Shown here: positions 24,421 to 36,884 of the stretch, piece by piece
Layout: each line of letters starts with the position of its first letter
Numbering within the stretch: position 1 is the stretch's first letter
Source: Cyclospora cayetanensis
Lineage: Eukaryota; Apicomplexa; Conoidasida; Eucoccidiorida; Eimeriidae
Length of the DNA stretch: 64,000 bases
Direction: 5' to 3'
Assembly (NCBI RefSeq): GCF_002999335.1
Contig: NW_020312084.1
Coordinates: forward strand, 43,246-107,245
The notes under the pieces: model-generated
What the model was told of the DNA's origin: nothing
Databases searched by the model: none
The model's input: the letters and a program-made list of their open reading frames with translations, nothing else
Position numbers and translations under genes: made by a program

Positions 24421-26873
24421 GGAGGTGCCGCGGAGCTGTCAACCTTGACTTTCAGAAAAGTCTCAAATTCTCCAAACTATTCGCGAAGTGTGAGCGCAGG
24501 CAGGTGACCGGTCTGGAGGCGCAGGATCCACTAGAGATGCTGAGAAGAAGAATAAGCTCCGAGGTTGCCGTAGAAGGAGGTCATAGTGAGAAGAGGTGGA
24601 GAATGCCAACCTTTACGGCGTGGAGGAAAAAGAGCATCTTGGAACTTCATTGCTTGTGACGGAAGTTTTGCTTTCCTTGGTCCACAACGTTGATCGCCAT
24701 GAACGGTATTCCCCGTGTTTCTATTACTTTCCTTTCGTCGCACATGTTATCTAATTGATGTAGTTGCCTTTATGAATGGGTAATGCTTGAAAACTTGCCG
24801 GTAATTATATATAAGCTGCTATATATGCTTGGAATTCCGAGCAGGCACTCTTAGCTTCCTTGGCTGTAAATTCCCACTTGAGCCTTTTTAGGGCTCGTAG
24901 GTAGACTCTGCTGCGTGCAAGGCTGTATCCACATACAGAAATTGATTTGGAGGGCATGGAGGCCCTGCGGAAACTAGTGTGTATTTCGAGCCCATTTGCG
25001 CAAATAGTTTGTTTTCGGCTGTCTTGTAGTAGGATGCGTAATTCAGCGCTCCCAAGACAGACAGCAATCGCATGGCCGCGGTCATGGTGGCTGAGCTCCT
25101 CGTTCATTGTTCGTGAATGAGTGTATTTTTCTTCTTTCGATTTTTCTTTGCAGGCTGATACCCGCTTTGTTCTTCTCGATATCTCTGCTTTCGCGTCCCT
25201 GCCTGCTAAGGCAGTGGCGATGGAGCCGTTTCTCGTCCGCGACCCTGCACTTAGCTCACAGGTACAGAGGACGAGGCCGAGTGTTTGAAATGAGGGAAGT
25301 AGAAGTTGGGGAAGATGTAGCGAGAAATGCTGCCCTTTATCTTTCGCACTTTTTGGCATATTAGCTATATTAGATGAAGAACTAGAGATGAAATCAACCA
25401 ATTGGTGTGTGTTTGTGCAATCGCATTTACTCCACGGCAATTGGAACTCAATGCAATCAGAATTTATGTTGTGTGCGAGTGCGCTTGATGCTATGCGCAG
25501 CAACCTGTGAATGTTTGGAGTGTTTAATGGGTGCAGAAATGCGCCTACTAGTTGTCCCCTCCCCCTCGTGTCGGAAATTCGAGGTTCGCGGCGGAGGGAT
25601 GAAGGATTAGCTTCGGATGAAAACAGAATATATCTTGATTTTTTTTGTGACTCTCGAGTGAAATGTTCCCGTACTGAGACCTCGGGTCAAGCATTACATT
25701 TTATAGCAATGCATGGTTCGACGTAGCTGCTTCAGCAATTTTCCAGCATCTATGCATTATATGGGACACTGGAGGAAGGCCAGCAACCCACGCTTCAGTT
25801 CTCTGTCTTGTCCCCTCATGCCGGAACCGTATGGGGTGAGGGCGAAAGGAGGAGCGATCCCTGATATCTAGCGCAAACGCACACAACATCGACGCTTGTA
25901 GTCTTAAATTAATGCCACTCTGCAACAAGCCAGAGATCTGAACAGCGAAACCACATAGCCAATGCTTTTTAGTCCTTAATCAATGTTACTAGTGGGGTAA
26001 AATGCCGAAGCGTAGCTCGTGCTCTATTACGATCCCTTAGATCAATACGAGGAGAACCACTGGTGCATCCATGCACGCTAGATGCTCATGCAACTGGCTG
26101 TACACTTTGGGAACCCGTAGAAAGGGGAGCAACCGGCAGTTTCACCCCTCTCTCCCTCTCCCTCAGACCGGAACCGTGTGGGGTTAGGGCAAGAGAAGGA
26201 GCAATCTATCTAAGGATGGCAAGCATTATCTCTGCCTGAAGTTTCGCATCAGGCTCGGGGCTAAAAGTGCCCTCTCATAATACGATCCAAAGTGGAGGAT
26301 TACACAAAATTACACGCTGAGAATACATTTAGGAGGCGCAGTGTCATGGTACCTCAGCAGGGACCTCAGCTTTATTACGTGCAAATGTGTATTAATAGGA
26401 GACAGATTTTAATACGTTCTTTGATTATTTTAGCCTTTCATCATTAAGGCTGCCGCCACCAGTCGGTGCATGTAACCCCGAAGTCCCTGCGCATGCAGAC
26501 ATTGTGGGGAAGGATCTCGCAGGAGAGCCCCTGCTGTGGGGAAGCCGGTCAACTAAGTATATCCTTTTAAACAGGAAGCGGCTTACTTTAGTGCCACTAA
26601 GCAGTGCACATATTAAAATGAGCTATAAGTTGAAGGTGAGTGATAATATTGGAGTCACTTGCAAAGGTAATGCACTAAATTGAAAAGTGCCTTTCAGCTT
26701 CTGCCACCGTAGGGTGCTGCTGCCGGGTTCAGCCCTGCTGCTGCAGCCGCTGCTGGTGTTGTTGCTGGTGTTGCTGCTGCATTTGCTGCCTCCATGCGTT
26801 CTTGATTGGCGTTTTGCGTTTGTGTTTCGTGGTTTTCGAGTTTGTAGCTCGGTAGCGGAGTCCCACGATCACA
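24421..26873. other. Gene-poor stretch upstream of RPS6
   Basis: There is no recognisable gene. A 232-codon minus-strand ORF (25503-24805) has no motif I can name. An overlapping frame (25085-24888) reads LSVLGALNYASYYK, which faintly resembles retroelement pol but is too weak to call. The stretch also holds the diverged tandem repeats listed separately. A CTG/CAG cluster reappears only at 26730-26790, just before RPS6. Confidence 0.6.
25553..26220 (+). repeat. Three diverged direct repeats of about 70-90 bp
   Basis: Related blocks begin near 25553, 25775 and 26125. The last two align best: both have AGCAACC, then a pyrimidine-rich stretch, CCGGAACCGT-TGGGGT and a purine-rich GGAGCRATC end. 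The first copy shows only the CCCCTC...TCGGAA portion. The spacing is about 250-350 bp. Such blocks could be old LTR pieces or a local duplication. Confidence 0.6.
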
Positions 26874-27647
26874 ATGAAGCTGAACATTGCGAACCCAGCC
26901 TGCGGGCTGCAGAAGACGGTGGAGATAGACGATGAGAAGAAACTTTTGCCTTTCTTTGAACGCCGCATGGGGGCTGAGGTGCCAGGGGACTCGTTGGGTG
27001 ACGAGTTCAAGGGCTATCTCTTCAGGATTAGCGGCGGCAATGACAAGCAAGGCTTCCCCATGATGCAGGGTATCCTTGCAAACCACAGAGTCTCCCTCCT
27101 CTTCCGCGCGGGAATGAAATGCTACAGGCCTCGCCGCACCGGTGAGAAGAAGCGCAAGAGTGTGAGAGGTGCCATTGTGGGGCCCGATCTCTCTGTGCTG
27201 AACCTCGTCTTGCTCAAGAAAGGCCCTGCAGACATCCCAGGGCTTACTGGGGGAGACAAGCCGAGAAGGCTCGGACCTAAGAGGGCAAGTAACATCAGGA
27301 AGCTCTTCAACCTGGGCCCTGAAGCCGATGTTACCAAGTATGTGGTGAGGCGCACGATGGAGGGCAAGAACAAGACCAAGGCACCCCGCATTCAGCGCCT
27401 GGTGACAAAGTCTCGTATTCAGAGAAAGCGCGTCCACTTGAACAAGGTCAAGAGGCAGGCGCAGGCCTCTCGCGTGGCGCTCAAGGAGTACAAGGACCTT
27501 CTGCACAAGATTGCATCCGAGAAAAGACACAAGAAGCACGAACACACCAAGGCAATGCATGCAGCAGCAGCTGGTGCTGCTGCCACCGTTGCAACGAAGA
27601 CGGCCCCTGCTAGTGCCATGGGCAAATGCAAGGCCAAGAGGAAGTGA
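26874..27647 (+). CDS. RPS6: 40S ribosomal protein S6
   Basis: The protein is a single-exon 257-aa small-subunit protein. The start [20 protein letters not shown] and the blocks [40 protein letters not shown] and [12 protein letters not shown] are diagnostic of eukaryotic S6e. The ATG at 26874 is the family start. S6 sits at the decoding/mRNA-exit side of the 40S subunit. The C-terminus is unusual: instead of the serine cluster phosphorylated by S6 kinase in animals (RRLSS-type), it has an Ala/Thr-rich tail ([17 protein letters not shown]) ending in KCKAKRK. A plus-strand CTG-rich tract lies directly upstream. No intron is seen, unlike its neighbours. Confidence 0.97.
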   Translation: MKLNIANPACGLQKTVEIDDEKKLLPFFERRMGAEVPGDSLGDEFKGYLFRISGGNDKQGFPMMQGILANHRVSLLFRAGMKCYRPRRTGEKKRKSVRGAIVGPDLSVLNLVLLKKGPADIPGLTGGDKPRRLGPKRASNIRKLFNLGPEADVTKYVVRRTMEGKNKTKAPRIQRLVTKSRIQRKRVHLNKVKRQAQASRVALKEYKDLLHKIASEKRHKKHEHTKAMHAAAAGAAATVATKTAPASAMGKCKAKRK

Positions 27648-30430
27648 GAGGCTCCTAGAAAAGTACCACATGATGCAAAAGACGGTTGTGAGGCTGCATG
27701 CATCTACAGGTCTGCAGACCTGATGAGTGCGCTTGTGTTGCACCAACCGTCTCCTTTTAACAACTTTTAAGGCTTGTGCCAGTGAGAGAGAGGTGTATCA
27801 CGCGTCCGTTTCCTCCAAATAGGCTTGAGTGGGAGCATAGGGAGTGTACCAGGCAGTTGAGCTTTCCCCGTTTATTCTTGCGGCAGCTACTCATGCGTAA
27901 ATCTTCGGCCCAGTGCGCACAGAAATAGTCTTTGTAGAAAGATGCCTATCCCGTCTGGCAAAGAAGCACACCTGCCTTATGGGCTGGAGATCCCATCCGG
28001 GGTATAATTGTTAGAGATACGAGAGCGGTTGCTTCAGCAGTCAGACCGCAGTGGGAGGGGGCGACCTGCAATTTTTCCTTCAGGAGACATGCCACAGTAT
28101 GCTCTAGAAGACCATAAGGGGCAGACAAACCTGTACACGGAGGAGGCAGGCACGCCCTATAAAAGCATAAGAAACTCGCGCATCACGTGCAACGGCTTGT
28201 TTGGGCAGGCGTTAGGACCAGGCTCTCGTGGTGGCACTCTCATTGAAGAGACATTTTCAGGGCGGGGTGCTTTTGAAAGGAGCGAGTCGGCTGATTGCAT
28301 ATTGTTTGTCAAATTCGGATGTCGGCGTGCTCGGTTCTCCTGCAGTTAGAACTGTTCTGTTTGGGGGTCCTGTTCAGTGGCCGTCGAGCAACCCGCCTGC
28401 CCAGTTGCAGGGATTGCTGTGGGAAAGACGAAAATTAAGCCTCAAGGGCAGTGCTGCGAGTGGTAGGGTGTCGAGCGCGAATAGTGCACGCTAGAGGCAG
28501 AGGCTATGGGGCAGGAGGAAGACGGGGCCGGTGGGTGTTATGTACAAGGGTCAGAGGAGTTTGTCGCTTCACTGCTCCCCTGTTGCTTCTTCCACCCACC
28601 GCTTTCTTCGGCGACAGATTAATGGCGAATGTCATGTTTCAGGCAGCGCGTGTAAGCAGGTCATAACGCTTTGGGTGTGAATGGAAGGAATCCAGGGGGT
28701 GAGTGTTGAGAGGGTACCGGGGACTACGAGAGCACAGGTCCACTAAACAGACAGCTAGACGGCCCTCTATGAACTGTTTGAAGTGTATGTACTGCTGGGA
28801 GGTCGAGAGCCTATACGTAGAAACCCCGTGGACGCCTCTTGGTGCAGTCGCCTTTGCGTGTTTCCCCTATTTATCATACTAGAGCGAACCCGTGAATGCT
28901 GACTGACAAGGGAATGTGGAACGATGCCCTGGGGTACATGTGTCGTCTTTGGTATCAAATAAGCACAAAATACAGAAAGACAGAACAGATCCTCCAGTAT
29001 GTGCTAAGGAGGAAGGGTGAACCCAAAGGGGCCAGCAAAGATTTTTCTATAGGAGGAGCTACTCTGTGGGCCGCTGATTAAGGAAAATCCAAGGACAGCA
29101 AAAGCCACACGCAACGGCAACTTGTGCCGTGTAGTGGTGGCATGGCAGACGTGTGGAGTTGCCTGCCTTACATAGCTCTGTCTGAAGTTGTTACAAATTG
29201 TGTGAAATTGGGGGAGAAACAAGCTAGAGAAATCCTGCTGAGGCCGGCGAAATTTCCAGCATTTATTCCCCTTGGCTGTTGCGCCTACTCGAGTTGCTGT
29301 TTCGTGCCTTGCTGCTCTTAGGGTCAGGCACCCGCAGAGAGCAGTGCCACACCAGAGGCGTTATCCAGGATTATCATGTCGCTCTCCAGGAGAGGGACGC
29401 GTAGAGTGTTGCAGCTGATGCTGCGAAACCATCGCCAATCGCGAGCCGATGGGCGCACCCTTTGGGACCCTGTGGAGAGCCGTGGATAGTCCCCCTTCAG
29501 CAAAACCTCCGCCGAAGCCATTAAGGTTCAAGTGTAGATGTGCTGGGAAAAAAGAGCGACAAACATTTCAGAGAGAGAGAGGCTAGGAGTCTTCAAGGCG
29601 CACCGTTTTGCAGGGCTATTCGAAAGAGAATTGAGCGAAGTACTAGGGGGTGGGACCCCTTGGGAAGACGTAGTACCGGCATCCGTAGGTGGATCACTGC
29701 CGATTTCACCATTCCATATTTGCAAGGCTTCGTCCTAAGAGGTCAAATCGCTCAAACACAAGATGGCGATACACACTAGAGGGCCGCATTTCGAGTGCTG
29801 CTCTTAAATAGGGGGGTGCAGAGTGGAAAAGGCGAAGAAGCTTCAGAATAATGCACAAGAGAGAACGGGTGTTGCACAACTGCACATACAGCAACAAAAT
29901 GCCCAAACAAGGCCTCAGTACGAAGCAACAGGGGAGGCCACAAGGAGAGGCGGCATCGGTGATGGCCGCCTCAGCATGAGCATCCGCAAACGATTTGACG
30001 TACATGCAAGCGGCTGCTCTCTGTTGAGTCTCTTGTCAGGAGCGCTGCGATATTCATGTGGCGCCATGCCTTGCGCTTCTGCGTTGAGACATACAATCCA
30101 AACCGTATCGACATATATATGTATATATATACTTGCAAATCGTCGACCCTTTGGTTACCCCGGTAGGACCAATATCTCACTTCATGCAGCTTCAAGAAGA
30201 CCCTTGAGAGCCACATATGAATTGTGGGCTGCACACACATACGCACATACACACACACATACACACATATACAGCGGGAGATCCTTTCGAAGGCAAAGAA
30301 ATACCCCTGAGATCGTACTATGCAGAGCCCACGCCCGCACACGCCGCAGGAGAGCAATCCAATCAGCGAGAGAGGAGACCAAGAGGTGTGCAGGCAATTA
30401 GTTCGTACTGTTAATTAGGCGGCCCTACCT
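27648..30430. other. Mostly non-coding stretch, possible 3' exons of the minus-strand TPR gene
   Basis: No gene is recognised between RPS6 and 29.3 kb. Minus-strand frames at 29777-29706 (ending LLGRSLANMEW) and 29521-29324 look weakly coding and could be terminal exons of the TPR gene, but I found no phase-consistent junction. A plus-strand ORF at 29538-29738 overlaps them and is equally unsupported. Short AT and GT/AC runs lie at 30110-30130 and 30230-30270. Confidence 0.45.
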
Positions 30431-33400
30431 GATGCGGCGACAGCCGAGAGGCAAGCAGCAAATTGTGCGACGCTTCCTGAAGAGCAGCACAAACAGGCAA
30501 CGAAAGGCGCTCCAACACCAACTGTGTGACAACCCTTACGCAACTCAGTTCCCCTCTCTGTCTGCCACCCCACAATTTCACATATCGCCCTACGTGTCGC
30601 CCCCCTACCCCTTATCGTGCCCTCCACGTTCACAAACCGCTTTCACGAATCGCAGTGAGTGCATGCAGACACGTAGACGAGCAGTACAAACTCTAATTGC
30701 TTAGCTACGGAGTGCAGTGTGTAGACCCCTCAAATGAAAGACGGACGGTATTTTGGCCCTGATCAAACTGCAGCATGGCGAGCTGCAGCCGAGGCGCAGC
30801 GTCCCTAGGATTTCTCGCGGTTGCCTGCAGCCACAAAAACACCCCATCATCCACCTCTCAAAGTCAGGGTGACAGAGTTTGCCTCCCAGGATCGTTGAAG
30901 CCGCGAGACTGCATAAAAACCCCCAAGACGTGCGTCTCGACGGACACCTCCTCTTCAAACGAAATACGCCACAGGATCTCTACCCCTGCCCAGAGGTGTC
31001 TAGATCTGAGAGGGCATATTTAGAGAGACACAGTGAAGTACAGACAAAGCGCCGAACTTCTAGAGGCACAGCCTAGAGGCGCCACGTGCATGCGGAGCCA
31101 CACGAGCGTCCGGGTGGAAGACAGACAGAGAGAGAGCGCGAGAGAGAGCGAGAGACAGAGACAGCGAGACACACACCACTACCCCCGTCAAAACGCGTTT
31201 GGAAAGTGCTACAGATGGAATCCACTGCACGTCCCGCCGTAATCACAGTTTGTTCTTCGAATTGCGCAAGGAGATCGAGCAAAAGACGAATCCTCAAAGC
31301 ATATTTAGCACGTAGCGCTAGGCCCCCGTACTGCATGCACTACAAGGATCCCCGTGTTTTGCTGACTTTTGGTAGCTGCCGCTAATATCTGCTGTTGCGC
31401 ATGAAGGAGGCCCTACCCGTTTGTACAGAGAGGCTGCCTTCTGCGTGTGCCCTGCTGTGTGCATACAGTGGGCCAGGCGAGACAAGCCCTGAGGCACCCT
31501 GGAGCTGAAGAGACGGAGACAGCAGCAGATAACCTGCGCCGCCTCCGCATACTTCCCCTGCCTTTGCAGCAGAGCAGCCAGTCCATAGAGTAGCGGATAA
31601 GACGGCACGTGTCGAGACAGACCGGCCTCAAAAACCTCGTAGGCCTACAGCAGCATCGCAGGCAACGGATTTCCACAAGTTGCGTCACAGCAATCGTGCT
31701 GCTGAGAAAGCGTGATGATGATGTAGCGCTGCCAAGTGCAGCATGTACTGCGGGAAAGGAGGAGCCGCTAGAGGGGAGAGTGCATCCTTGGACAGAAGCG
31801 CTTGCCTGTTCAAGTTGGTTCTGCAGCGTCAGTTCGCGGCCGCACAGTGCAAATGCCTCGGAGAAGAAGTCCCCTAGATGTATGGCCTGCAGGAAATCCA
31901 GCATTCCAAAAGCAGAGGCAGGAGAGGAGCGGCAGCATTGGGAGCAATCCCACAGAGGCGCGAAGAGAGGAAGCAGGGTGGAGAGGCAGGAGAAGTAGCG
32001 GGATCTCCCCACGCCAACCGCGTGATGCACACCTTATAGAACGCCTCCACTGCTTCGTCCTGGAGATTTGCGCATGAAAAATACAGTCCGAGGATGCACC
32101 TGCGTCAAGAAGAAGAGCAGGCCGTATGCACGGGCTGCCTGTATTGGATATCCCTTTGGACAGACGATCAAGGATGCGGAGCAGGTTGCGATCACCGCAA
32201 CAGTAGCAGCACTCCCGCAAAGGCAGCATTTCAAGACCCCAATTCACACACAGGCACATACCATAGATAGGGTTCCTCAGGAGAGAGAACGTCCAAGGCG
32301 ATCAACGCCACTCGCTGCTGCTCCCCCGCGTCTTTAAGGCGGGCAGCACAAGCGGCCCACGCTACTAACGTATCGCCAGAGACAGCCGGGTGCTCTCCCG
32401 CCTTCCTGCACATGCCTCAAGAATCAAAATTGACTTTAGCGACGCGCTCTTCATTCTGGAGATGTGAGGCTTGAGCCAGCAGAGCACTGCCGAACAGGCG
32501 CGCAGAGCAGGGTGGGGCGAGCTTCGCAAGGAGGGGGGGAGGGAGGGGCCTAGCGTTCTCAAATTCGGAAGAAAACTAATTGTATTAAGTTGATTGTCGC
32601 ACCTCAGGAACCGAATGGCTTCTGCGTCGTTCCCTATCGCCGCATGAGCAGCGCCAACCAGTTCGAAGAATAAGAGCGATCCAGACGGAAGCAAAGGCCA
32701 AGAGTTCAGCTGCTGAAGCATCAAGTGACCCTCTCCACGTTCCCGCAGTAGCAGGCTGTTGGCTGCAGCAGCATCAGCAGGCAAGAGCAGCAGCCGCAGC
32801 CGCATCATCATGCACGCCAGGTTGCAGAACAAGCGCGAGGAACGGACTCCATGATGAGCTACAGCTGCACTGTGAGGGCTGCTTAGGACGAGGTCACACC
32901 TATAACCTGCAAGGAGTGACTGAAGAGACGCGAACCACTCTTCCAGACTGCTTCGTCTTGCTGTAGCTGCCAGCGCCTGTGTTGCTGGGCGTGCAAGACA
33001 GCCAACCATTGTTGCTGCCGACGCTGCAGCTGCAACAGCTCGCGCTGCTGCTTCTGCAGCAGCAGTCCCTGCCGCTGTTGCTTCACGTTCACCTCTCCGC
33101 ACTCTTGCAGTTCTTGCAACCGTTGCAGCTTGGCTGCGACCTCTTGCAACTGCTGCTGCAGACTCTGCTGCATGCGGACAGCCGCCTGTCGCTGCTGTAG
33201 CAGCAACAAGGAGCAAAACCGTCGCATTATGCGGCCCACGCGGCTAGGATTTAAGGCCGCTTCGAGAAATTGCATAGGGCTTTGGCGTGGAGGCACCAAC
33301 AGAAAAAAGGATGTATCGCTGCACACTGCAAACACCCCGCAGTATCCAGAGCAGCGACAGCTCCAGCACCTCTTTTATCGACAACTCAAGATTGATGGGT

Positions 33401-35516
33401 AACTCTGTCTCTGTCTCTCTCTCTCTACGAATCGGTCTAGGGAGGAGGCGGGGGGGAAGCTTCGCTGGTTGCTGCTTCTGCAACAGAAGCAGCAACCAGC
33501 ACACCTCTTCCCCGTCCCCCTAGGCCTTCCAGAGCAAGCACGCTGCTAGCACCACCTGCAGCCAACGCACCAACAGGAAGTGCCGCCTCAAAAGAGCAAA
33601 GGGAGAAAGGGGACAGCTGCAAGGCGCAAAGGAAGCAAAGTGCCGAGCAACGGCGGAAAGCGGCCTGGGAAGACGAGGGAGAGGCTGCCTCCTGCAAGCA
33701 AGCGCAGCAGCGGCAGAAGCCACAAACGCACTTGCTGCGATAGCAGCAACCGCTTTAACAACCCGTGCACTTGCAGACACAGTGGAACGACAGCAGGCAC
33801 AGCCGCAGCGCAGGAGAAACAACATCTGGAGAACGGAAATGCATGCTGGCTGTATGTCCTACCCGCTGATACGCCAAGCCCACAAGGTGCCACAGGAATG
33901 ACCACGCCTCATCACCAGCAAACAACGTCTGGCGGTGCAGCTGCTGTTGCATCTGGGGTGGATCGACATCGGATTCCATCCGTGATCCTGCAGCACTCCG
34001 CGCAGCAGCAACTGGAGTCACGCATGCAGCTGCAGCTGCAGTGACCTTCCGTTCCTGCAGCGCTCCCGCCTCAGTCGTCTTTTTAATGATCCGGCCGATT
34101 CTTTGCTCATCTGCATGCAGCATCCAAACCCATCGATTCATGCAGCTCAAATCTCAGAATAGCGAGGACGGCCATTGGACAGGAGGGCTGGCAGCCCGCT
34201 GGGGAAAAGCGCAGGTGCATGTGTGTATGCTGAGGAGGAAGTAGCGGTATCTGCAGCGAGACTGCCTCAGCAGGCTTGACAGCAGCGTGTCTAGCAGCAG
34301 GCACATTACCAGTTGCTGCAGGTTGATCTGTTGGTCCGAATACGAGATTGAGAACGTCCTGAAAAGCACCAAGGCCAGGCTGAACGTGGGAGCCCAACTA
34401 CAGCTTGGAAAGGCGAACCCACCCCACCCCCCTTTCAGCAACATCTGAGGCTGTTGGATTTGCCGGAAGCGCGATTTGTCACCCTGAGTTCTTCTTCTTA
34501 CATTGATCCTGCTCGTGTCAACAGAGAGACTGCAGAGGGTAAGAAGAATCTGCCGCTGCACGCCCGCGCATGGGAAGCCTGTAGCAAAAGCACCGCCTCT
34601 ACAAACGCTTTTTTCACGCATGTGCCATTTTCTCGCACTCTTCAGCATGTGGACACCCTGAAGCCTGTTATATCCCAATAGGGCAAGCAACACCTGCAGG
34701 ACTGAGGACAGCACAAGTCCAACAGGAGCAAATCAGGAGCTCCACAACCCGCAGGAGGAGCCGTAGCAGCAGCTCACTTGGATCCATAGCAGCTATATCA
34801 AGAATAGCCTGTGCAGCCTGCTCGTCTGCCGCGACGTGGCTTAGTGCGTGGAGCCACTGGAGGCTTCCTGGAGGCCCCTCAATCGCCGCCTTCAGCTCAG
34901 CCTCCAAAGAAGCTCTATCCAGATTCCTGCCCCAAACTGAGCGCTGAGACGGGGGATTCGGAGGCTGCAAAGAAGCAGCCTCTGAATCAAAGCTGCAAAA
35001 CAACCAAGACTCAAGGCCTGTCGCTCCTTGTACCGCGGCTGGCGTTCCTGCAGGTGCTGGTTGCAGTGCTGGGGGAGGGGGGCACAGCAAAGGTGGAGAA
35101 TCCTGCGCAGAGAAGAGCGGGAGGCCGATCACGTCACTGCTGCTGCCGCTGCCGCCGTAGCTGCCCCTGCTGTAGCTGCCACTTCTACGGGTGCGATGTC
35201 TTAGGAGTGCTATATTGTGCTGCATAAGTTCCGTCAATGCGTGAGCCTGCTGTTTCATCCTGAAGGCGCTGAGAGCGGCGACAGCCGTCTCCAGCTGATA
35301 TGCATACACCTCAACATCCGAATCCACCAACACCTCGTTGCCTGTTGCTCCTAGTGCGGTCCCCCCTTCAACTAACGGGGGGCCTCCGGGGGTCTCCTTC
35401 GCGGAACCCACAGAATGGGCCGATAGGAAGCCCCCAGGGGGCCCCCTTGAAAAGCCTTCTGAAGCATCTATCTCGTAAGGGGTGTACATACACCGAAGAT
35501 GTCGAGAAAGTGACAC
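30430..35516 (-). CDS. TPR-repeat protein, possibly APC/C subunit 8 (Cdc23)-like; multi-exon
   Basis: Exon 1 (from 35516 to about 34762) encodes a helical N-terminus (YQLETAVAALSAF) and a Ser/Gly/Pro-rich linker, ending ELLLRLLLR. Later exons include a Gln-rich coiled coil (33270-32950), LLFFELVGAAHAAIGNDAEAI (about 32660), LGLYFSCANLQDEAVEAFYK (about 32095-32040), AIHLGDFFSEAFALCGREL (about 31880) and AYEVFEAGLSRHVPSY (from about 31645), followed by GLAALLQRQGKYAEAA. These are tandem 34-residue TPR helices. Their succession resembles the central TPRs of Cdc23/APC8, a scaffold subunit of the anaphase-promoting complex, but no single motif is decisive. Other TPR proteins, such as APC3 or APC7, remain possible. 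Downstream exons near 31330-31200, 30830-30770 and 30540-30430 look coding. The true 3' end is not fixed and may reach 29.3 kb. Triplet-coded Gln/Ala tracts are heavy. Confidence 0.6.
33464..33500. repeat. Inverted repeat, 17-bp stem, 3-nt loop
   Basis: GCTGGTTGCTGCTTCTG, then CAA, then its exact reverse complement, inside the TPR gene. Confidence 0.95.
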
Positions 35517-36884
35517 AGGGGGCCTCGGGTTGGCTCGCAGGATTGAGATCGAGAGAGCGGAAGTCTTTAGGGGCCGCTCTTATCCCTTAAAAATAGCGGT
35601 CCGCATGAGCACATGAAGCTGAATTAAGGGTATTATGGTGCTTCCCCCTGTAAACCCCCCGAGCCTAGATACGGCAGATGACTCAGGGGGCCCCCCCCTG
35701 GTATCATTACTCCGTTGCATACGCTGTCGCTGTGCAGGGAATGTATAACCGCCCTAATAAGACAAAGAACAGATGAAGACGACATAATAATCCAAAAAAG
35801 ACAGCACAATTATACGCAGCAGCAGACAGTCTCCTAGGGAACCCCTGCGAGACCCTGGTTCTTCTGGGTGGGAGAGGTGTTCACGTGGCCGTAATTAACT
35901 CGGCCAAATCACACTCTCCGATCTTCGTATTCTCTCTTTCACAGCCACTAATTCCATTAGAACATAGGCTATTCCTAGCTGTATTTGCCTCCAGAGCAAC
36001 ACTAAATGAGAGTTTGTCTTGCGCGATAGCGGGTTCGTTTCAACGCCGCTGAGTAACTTTCAAAAGGATCGAGACAGACTCCTGTTTCTGGTGCAATGTA
36101 GCTGCAGAAAGTATTCGGTCTCACGCAGATGCCTCTAGAGGCATTCTGCGCTGAGGGCAAGGAAGGTGACGAAGGTGTATGTAGAGGGTGTGTAGTGTAG
36201 TTTTCAGTCTGTGTGTGAGCGTGTGTACATGCTGACACATACACTTTGTGAAAAACACACGAGCTGAGCGGGGCCCTGTTGAGTAAAGAATCGGCGTGCT
36301 AAAAAGCCCTAGTGCCCGTTGAGCTGCCTTCTGGCAAGGACTCGACCTACCCAGTGAGCAAGTTGGTGCTCTGCTAGACTGCACGTGCTGCGGGCACTAG
36401 AGACCGGCCACTACCGTATAAACAACGCCCCTATCCTCTAAAATCAAATCACCAAAGTCCTTAAGAATTTCATGGCAGATATAGCACTCAGCCTGCAAAA
36501 TATTCGCGTGGCGCGACGGGCAGCTATAGTACATCTACGGTTGCGACACTGCCCCTTGCATGGCTGGTCACTCCAAAAGCTACCTGATAACAGCATTTTG
36601 CACTCTGTTCGAGATACATGACACCCCAATCCCTAGAGAGAGGCTGAAGAAGCCTTGAAGGAGGCAAAGGTCCGTGCCCTATGGGCAGTGAAAATGGGCT
36701 CTCTTTTCCCCTAAGGATGGCTGTTTCCCAAGTACGTGGCAGTAAGGCGATCGAACACCCATACCAGAGGGCCAGCGACCAACCACGCAACACTTCCCTG
36801 CTGCATACACCCCGCTATCTGAACAAGATCCACAGTAACAGCAGCGGCTGCTGCTGCTGCTGCCAGCCGTATTGCAAAGTTCGT
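35517..36884. other. Intergenic stretch between TPR gene start and LTV1 end
   Basis: No coding signal that I trust. GC-rich GGGGCCCCC-type tracts lie at about 35380-35450 (inside exon 1 of the TPR gene) and at 35685-35700. Otherwise it is unremarkable mixed-composition DNA that presumably holds the TPR promoter. Confidence 0.55.

Noticed and set aside
24805..25503. 232-codon minus-strand ORF, with an overlapping frame faintly like retroelement RT/RNase H
   Set aside because: The similarity is a few residues only and no catalytic motif is visible, so no feature was called.
28008..28494. Plus-strand ORFs between RPS6 and 28.7 kb
   Set aside because: Short, overlapping, without motifs or splice-consistent partners.
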